Of a DNA stretch of 8,524 nt, positions 6,828 to 8,524 are shown piece after piece. The stretch is taken from NCBI GenBank assembly GCA_027489105.1, contig JAIYAJ010000250.1:1-8524 (forward strand). The letters are read 5' to 3'. This DNA is from Zymomonas sp. Lineage in GTDB: Bacteria > Pseudomonadota > Alphaproteobacteria > Sphingomonadales > Sphingomonadaceae. Each line of letters starts with the position of its first letter. Positions within the stretch are counted from its first letter, which is position 1. The translations under genes and the position numbers were made by a program. Under the pieces are notes generated by a model that saw nothing but the letters and a program-made list of their open reading frames with translations, was not told the DNA's origin and did no database searches.

Positions 6828-6842
6828 CCAAGGCTGTCTTGG
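6828..6842. promoter_or_regulatory. inverted repeat CCAAG-N5-CTTGG between the two divergent ydcH-like genes
   Basis: This 5-bp inverted repeat lies about 53 bp upstream of the minus-strand ydcH-like start and just before an A/T-rich stretch (TTAAAAATTT at 6843-6852). Position and symmetry fit an operator, but arms this short are common by chance, and no regulator is encoded next to it. Confidence 0.2.
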
Positions 6843-6995
6843 TTAAAAATTTCGCTTTACCCGAGACTTCACTACGGCCTGGCGTAAGCTGCGGGAAAAG
6901 CACGACAAGCCGTTCTTGAGTCACTCGGCCTTGAGCCGGGACATGTTTCGCCGCTAGAATTCCCGCAGTGAATTGCCGTTGCGGAGCGAGTCGTC

Positions 6996-7193
6996 TTGGA
7001 CAGTGAACTGATCGAACGCCGCATCCACATATTGCGCCAGGAGCATGGCGACCTCGAAGCGGCGATAATCGCGCTGCAAGCCGCGCCGGCCATCGACCAG
7101 TTGCAGATAGCCCGAATCAAGAAACGCAAGCTGCGGATCAAGGACGAGATCAGCCAACTCGAGGATATGCTGATCCCCGACATCATCGCCTGA
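6996..7193 (+). CDS. YdcH/DUF465 family small protein (65 residues)
   Basis: The start is TTG at 6996 with GGAG at 6983-6986 (9 nt spacing), and the stop is TGA at 7191-7193. The 65 residues form two predicted helices: HILRQEHGDLEAAIIAL (11-27), a Pro turn (AAPAIDQL, 28-35), and ARIKKRKLRIKDEISQLE (39-56), ending DMLIPDIIA. This matches the DUF465 pattern of an EHxDLxxxI first helix and an (I/L)KKRKLxxKDxIxxLE second helix. The start codon is not certain, but no in-frame ATG precedes the first helix. The role is unknown in the family. It lies antiparallel to dksA, whose terminator ends 82 bp downstream. The family resemblance to the product at 6620-6775 suggests an old duplication or a paired function. 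Confidence 0.85.
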   Translation: MDSELIERRIHILRQEHGDLEAAIIALQAAPAIDQLQIARIKKRKLRIKDEISQLEDMLIPDIIA

Positions 7194-7274
7194 TGCGCGA
7201 TCGCTGAAGGAAGCGGCGCAGTCCTGAAATGTCATGGCCGTCGTGAGCGCATCACCGCGCCGCACGACAGACAC

Positions 7275-7296
7275 AAAAAAGAGGACCTCAGTCCTC
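7275..7296 (-). terminator. intrinsic terminator of dksA, with the stop codon in its loop
   Basis: On the minus strand, GAGGAC pairs with GTCCTC (6 bp) around a TGAG loop and is followed directly by six T residues (plus strand A6 at 7275-7280, arms 7281-7286 and 7291-7296). The dksA stop codon (7288-7290) sits in the loop, so the 5' arm is coding sequence. This is a textbook Rho-independent signal. Confidence 0.85.
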
Positions 7297-7707
7297 CCTG
7301 CTGACCTTCTCGTTCCGCTCGTGGCGCTCCTGCGCCTCAACGGTCATGGTCGCGATCGGGCGAGCCTCGAGCCGGCCCAGCGAAATCGGTTCGCCGGTGA
7401 CCTCGCAATAGCCATATTCGCCATCCTCGATCCGACGCAGCGCAGCGTCGATCTTGGAGATGAGCTTGCGCTGGCGATCACGGGTGCGCAGTTCGATCGA
7501 CCAGTCGGTCTCGCTCGACGCGCGATCGGTCAGGTCCGGCTCGCGCAGCGAATCGATCTGCAGCTGTTGGAGGGTACCCGCCGATTCCTTGAGGATCGAA
7601 TCCTTCCAGGCGAGCAATTTCGCCTTGAAATAGGCGAGATGCCTTTCGTTCATGAAAGGCTCGTCAGGCGATGGCCTGTAGTCGTCGTCCAGATCCACAG
7701 AAGACAC
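7288..7707 (-). CDS. dksA: RNA polymerase-binding transcription factor DksA (cysteine-poor type)
   Basis: The 139-residue DksA starts at GTG 7707; a second GTG is at codon 4 and the first ATG is residue 19. The YRPSPDEPFMNERHLAYFKAKL block (here 10-31) is conserved in alphaproteobacterial DksA, so the long form is right. It has a coiled coil (about 30-95) with the tip residues Asp58, Asp61 and Ala63 in EPDLTDRAS, equivalent to E. coli Asp71, Asp74 and Ala76 needed for action on RNA polymerase. A C-terminal domain CEVTGEPISLGRLEARPIA follows. The zinc-finger positions read Cys101, Thr104, Thr122, Ala125, so only one of the four E. coli cysteines is kept and zinc binding is unlikely. DksA enters the polymerase secondary channel and, with ppGpp, resets transcription on starvation. 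It ends in its own terminator. Confidence 0.95.
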   Translation of the reverse strand: MSSVDLDDDYRPSPDEPFMNERHLAYFKAKLLAWKDSILKESAGTLQQLQIDSLREPDLTDRASSETDWSIELRTRDRQRKLISKIDAALRRIEDGEYGYCEVTGEPISLGRLEARPIATMTVEAQERHERNEKVSRED

Positions 7708-7904
7708 GTTTACTGGTTCCCGACAATCGAAACGCGTTGCAGCGACGACGCCATAAGACTCTCCGCTGTTCCCCTTGGGCGCGCCGGACTCGGCCGTTTT
7801 CTGCCATATCCCCGACGTGTGCGGGGCTATAGACAGGGCAACGCCCGCGCACGAGCCGGGAGGCCGTACGCGGGCGCAGATTTTTTATCGCTGTCGAACC
7901 CGGT
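7708..7904. other. 197-bp intergenic region upstream of dksA, with two hairpins and no ORF
   Basis: No convincing coding frame or promoter was seen here. Besides the 7842-7886 stem it holds a small hairpin CCCCG-N7-CGGGG (7810-7826). The dksA promoter should lie in this stretch, but no good -35/-10 pair stood out. The arrangement could equally fit a long structured dksA leader or a short plus-strand RNA ending at 7886. Confidence 0.5.
7842..7886 (+). terminator. GC-rich stem-loop followed by T6, oriented along the plus strand
   Basis: A 12-bp stem with one mismatch or wobble (7842-7853 with 7865-7876) and an 11-base loop is followed by CAGA and six T residues (7881-7886). By its T-tract it terminates plus-strand transcription, yet no plus-strand gene is visible for 650 bp upstream. 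It also lies just after the minus-strand gene at 7905, so it may serve that transcript, although on that strand the sequence after the stem (TTGCCCTGTCT) is only mildly T-rich. Confidence 0.6.
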
Positions 7905-8456
7905 TTATCCGGCAGGCGGCGTGGTCGCCTTGACGGCCGCCTCGAGCTGGGCCTGGGTCATGCCGATGACGGGGCCGTTCGGGCCCTGCGCCAGCGAGGC
8001 CTTGGGCAGCTTGGCCTTGGCATTCGGCGTGGCGATCGTCACCATGTCGCCCTCGATCGCCTCGATCGTGCCGACGGCACCGCCGCTCGCGTCGCTCACT
8101 GCAGTGCCGGGAGCCAAAGAGGCGAGGAACTGCTCCTTCTGCTCGGCCGAGGCGCCCTTCGCCGCCGCCTCGAGTTCGGCCTTCGTCATCCCCAGCAAAA
8201 GACCCTTGTCGCTCTGTGCGAAGGATGAGGTCGGCACGCTCGCTTTCACGACGCCGGTGTCGATCACAGCGACATCGCCATTCACCGACGCGATGGTCCC
8301 GACGGCTCCGCCCTTGGCGTCCATGACGGCCGCGCCCTGGGTCACGTTAACGGTGGCAGCCGCAGTGGCCTCGGTTGCAGCCGGCGCCTGCGCAAAGGCC
8401 GCACCGCTGGTCGCCATCAGAAGGGTGGTAGCCAAAAATGCTGTTCGCAAGGTCAC
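7905..8456 (-). CDS. exported protein with two tandem PRC-barrel-like repeats, function unknown
   Basis: The best start is GTG 8456: AAAAGGAG lies 7 nt upstream, whereas the upstream TTG 8486 and ATG 8480 lie before or inside that ribosome-binding site. This gives 183 residues. Residues 1-22 are a signal peptide (Arg near the start, hydrophobic LATTLLMATSGAA, cleavage after AFA). An Ala/Thr-rich linker follows, then two copies of a ~60-residue unit at about 41-102 and 117-178. Each has GxAVxDAxGGAVGTIxxxxGD, a short strand, a KAxxPxxS segment and G-MTxAxLEAAxKA. About half the positions match between copies. The first half of each unit resembles a PRC-barrel or small beta-barrel, and the end is an amphipathic helix. 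Related exported proteins are common in sphingomonads but uncharacterised as far as I know. The mature protein is probably periplasmic. No partner gene is visible. Confidence 0.85.
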   Translation of the reverse strand: MTLRTAFLATTLLMATSGAAFAQAPAATEATAAATVNVTQGAAVMDAKGGAVGTIASVNGDVAVIDTGVVKASVPTSSFAQSDKGLLLGMTKAELEAAAKGASAEQKEQFLASLAPGTAVSDASGGAVGTIEAIEGDMVTIATPNAKAKLPKASLAQGPNGPVIGMTQAQLEAAVKATTPPAG

Positions 8457-8524
8457 GTTCACACTCCTTTTCCTGAACATAATCAAAGCGGTCGCAGGAT
8501 TGACTCCCGATGGACGCAGGTCGT

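Noticed and set aside
7191..7254. 8-bp inverted repeat TGATGCGC / GCGCATCA spanning the end of the second ydcH-like gene
   Set aside because: The arms are 48 bp apart and no T-run follows. It is too likely by chance to call a terminator.

Overview
The window is high-GC, densely packed chromosomal DNA that looks like an alphaproteobacterium, most likely a sphingomonad (order Sphingomonadales). The grounds are the CpaF N-terminus, the PhaR / short PhaC-like hydrolase / thiolase neighbourhood, a cysteine-poor alphaproteobacterial-type DksA and the small YdcH/DUF465 proteins. This placement is inferred from protein style. No rRNA or other marker is present. I see no tRNA, rRNA, CRISPR array, insertion sequence or phage gene.

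Layout: 1-408 is the 3' end of an RTX (calcium-binding repeat) protein, cut by the window edge. 492-2054 is a complete cpaF ATPase gene for Flp/Tad pilus assembly, without other pilus genes downstream. It converges with a tiny two-helix membrane protein gene (2059-2259, minus). Divergent from that is an exported protein with a methyltransferase-like fold (2316-3116). 3180-6090 is a polyhydroxyalkanoate (PHA)-related block: phaR on the minus strand, a divergent PhaC-like alpha/beta hydrolase with a Cys-Asp-His triad, then an acetyl-CoA acetyltransferase (thiolase) with a strong ribosome-binding site. 6211-6600 is a PilZ-domain protein. It converges with a 51-residue YdcH/DUF465 gene (6620-6775), and a second YdcH-like gene (6996-7193) diverges from that. 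7288-7707 is dksA on the minus strand. 7905-8456 is an exported protein built from two copies of a roughly 60-residue beta-rich/helical unit.

How the genes fit together: the thiolase can supply acetoacetyl-CoA, the PhaC-like enzyme may act on hydroxyacyl thioesters or PHA, and PhaR would sense polymer and repress the locus. This makes the centre a carbon-storage neighbourhood. CpaF (pili), the PilZ protein (c-di-GMP) and the RTX protein (secreted/surface) have surface or lifestyle themes, but nothing shows they are co-regulated. DksA is a global stringent-response factor.

Several transcription-end signals are compact. The dksA terminator has the stop codon in its loop, and a 9-bp hairpin between pilZ and the first ydcH-like gene has the pilZ stop codon in its loop. 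A further stem followed by six T residues at 7842-7886 points along the plus strand where no plus-strand gene is visible. That is the best candidate for something undescribed, possibly a small RNA. I did not find a clear new multi-gene system; most of the window is ordinary chromosome.
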